Source of the DNA: Parapusillimonas sp013416435 | GTDB taxonomy: Bacteria; Pseudomonadota; Gammaproteobacteria; Burkholderiales; Burkholderiaceae_B | Direction: 5' to 3' | Assembly (NCBI RefSeq): GCF_052180245.1 | Contig: NZ_CP197474.1 | Span: 4,464,001-4,528,000, forward strand | DNA length: 64,000 bases | Shown here: positions 63,438-64,000 of the stretch, in pieces | Numbering within the stretch: position 1 is the stretch's first letter | How the letters are laid out: every line of letters begins with the position of its first letter | Program-made: the position numbers and the translations under genes | Notes under the pieces: model-generated | Database searches by the model: none | What the model was told of the DNA's origin: nothing | Seen by the model: only the letters and a program-made list of their open reading frames with translations

Positions 63438-64000
63438 TTATTTTTCTTGCTTGGCCCCCGAGATGCGCACGAGTTCTTGTGCTTCGGCCATGCCATTCTT
63501 GACCATGTCCCAATATGCATCAAGCGACATGGGTTGCGCCGGCTCCGAGCCGCCATCTACAAACGCCTTTTGAAGCTCAGGGCTCTGGAGCGACTTGGTC
63601 AGCGCCTGGTTGAGCTTTTCCAGGATGCGACGAGGCGTGCCCGCTGGCGCCACCAGGCCATACCAGGATTCCATATAAAAGTCCTTGACCCCCGCTTCAT
63701 CAAAGGTCGGCACGTCGGGAAGCGCAGAAATGCGTTGCTGAGAAGACACCGCTAGGGCCCTTAGCTTTCCGGACTTGAGCGGAGCAAGCGCGCCCGTTGT
63801 AATGACCATGTCGACCCGGCCGGCCATAACGTCCGTCAGCGCCGGCGCAGTGCCCTTGAACGGGACGTGCAGGACATCGATATTGGTGCGCATTTTGAAG
63901 CTGGCGCCCGCCAGATGCTGAGATGAGCCGACCCCACCCGAGGCGTAGGTATGCTTGCCTGGATCCTTGCGCGCGCTGTCAATATAGTCTTGCACTGACT
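63438..64000 (-). CDS. Bug-family tripartite tricarboxylate receptor, C-terminal part (runs off right edge)
   Basis: The frame stays open from the right edge to the stop at 63438. GKHTYASGGVGSSQHLAGASF, VLHVPFKGTAPALTDVMAGRVDM and SWYGLVAPAGTPRRILEKL are the middle and C-terminal Bug signatures. About 190 of some 325 residues are in the window; the signal peptide and first lobe lie outside. Sixth Bug gene of the window. Confidence 0.9.
   Translation of the reverse strand, partial: SVQDYIDSARKDPGKHTYASGGVGSSQHLAGASFKMRTNIDVLHVPFKGTAPALTDVMAGRVDMVITTGALAPLKSGKLRALAVSSQQRISALPDVPTFDEAGVKDFYMESWYGLVAPAGTPRRILEKLNQALTKSLQSPELQKAFVDGGSEPAQPMSLDAYWDMVKNGMAEAQELVRISGAKQEK

Overview
The window looks like chromosomal DNA of a GC-rich betaproteobacterium, most probably Alcaligenaceae (Bordetella/Achromobacter/Pusillimonas relatives). 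The reasons are six Bug/TctC-type periplasmic receptors, an rrn operon in 16S-Ile-Ala-23S-5S order, many LysR regulators, and families typical of Burkholderiales. The genus is inferred; no database search was possible.

Layout. 1-114: 5' part of a small membrane protein gene running off the left edge. 342-6315: a complete rrn operon on the minus strand with terminator, two boxA elements and two candidate promoters. 6534-9410: membrane sensor of the HD-GYP class. 9436-15612: D-amino-acid derivative block (D-aminoacylase, Bug receptor, LysR, N-carbamoyl-D-amino acid hydrolase, TctA permease). 15876-20292: SDR, enoyl-CoA hydratase remnant, sirtuin, a radical SAM protein behind a LexA-type box, a small membrane protein and a DUF411 protein. 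20369-29105: respiratory/redox island (Zn-alcohol dehydrogenase, cytochrome oxidase with fused subunits I+III, DUF2231 and CopD-like membrane proteins, FdhF/YdeP-type molybdoenzyme, cytochrome c). 29365-35136: GntR-controlled oxidoreductase/Ldh2/Bug operon next to an aldehyde dehydrogenase. 35151-37452: membrane protein, epimerase-DoxX fusion, DUF2269 protein. 37582-39248: an IS5-like insertion sequence with flanking 6-bp direct repeats. 39523-43328: Bug receptor, LysR and a second D-aminoacylase-type amidohydrolase.

43419-52091 is a long co-directional minus-strand operon with tightly packed or overlapping genes, divergent from a LysR gene. It encodes a thiol-dioxygenase-like cupin, a C-S lyase, a four-domain rhodanese protein, a complete polar amino-acid ABC importer, an ArgE-type deacylase and a Bug receptor. 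Together these suggest uptake, deacylation, cleavage and oxidation of a sulfur amino acid or its N-acyl derivative. Beyond its regulator lie two head-to-head truncated pseudogenes, an ArgE-like and a MetC-like remnant. Next come a D-tartrate dehydratase/Bug/LysR locus, a SoxC/SoxD-like sulfite dehydrogenase pair, a short MscS-like channel, a NADAR-like protein, a siderophore-interacting-protein/MarR pair with a perfect operator palindrome, a lipoprotein, and a Bug receptor running off the right edge.

The most striking non-coding signal is a family of about 22 intergenic 30-bp palindromes (GGGGTCAGACCCC, 4-bp centre, GGGGTCTGACCCC) plus half copies. They often follow stop codons directly, and several variant copies carry changes matched in both arms. 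They look like REP-type elements; no transposase able to move them is visible here.
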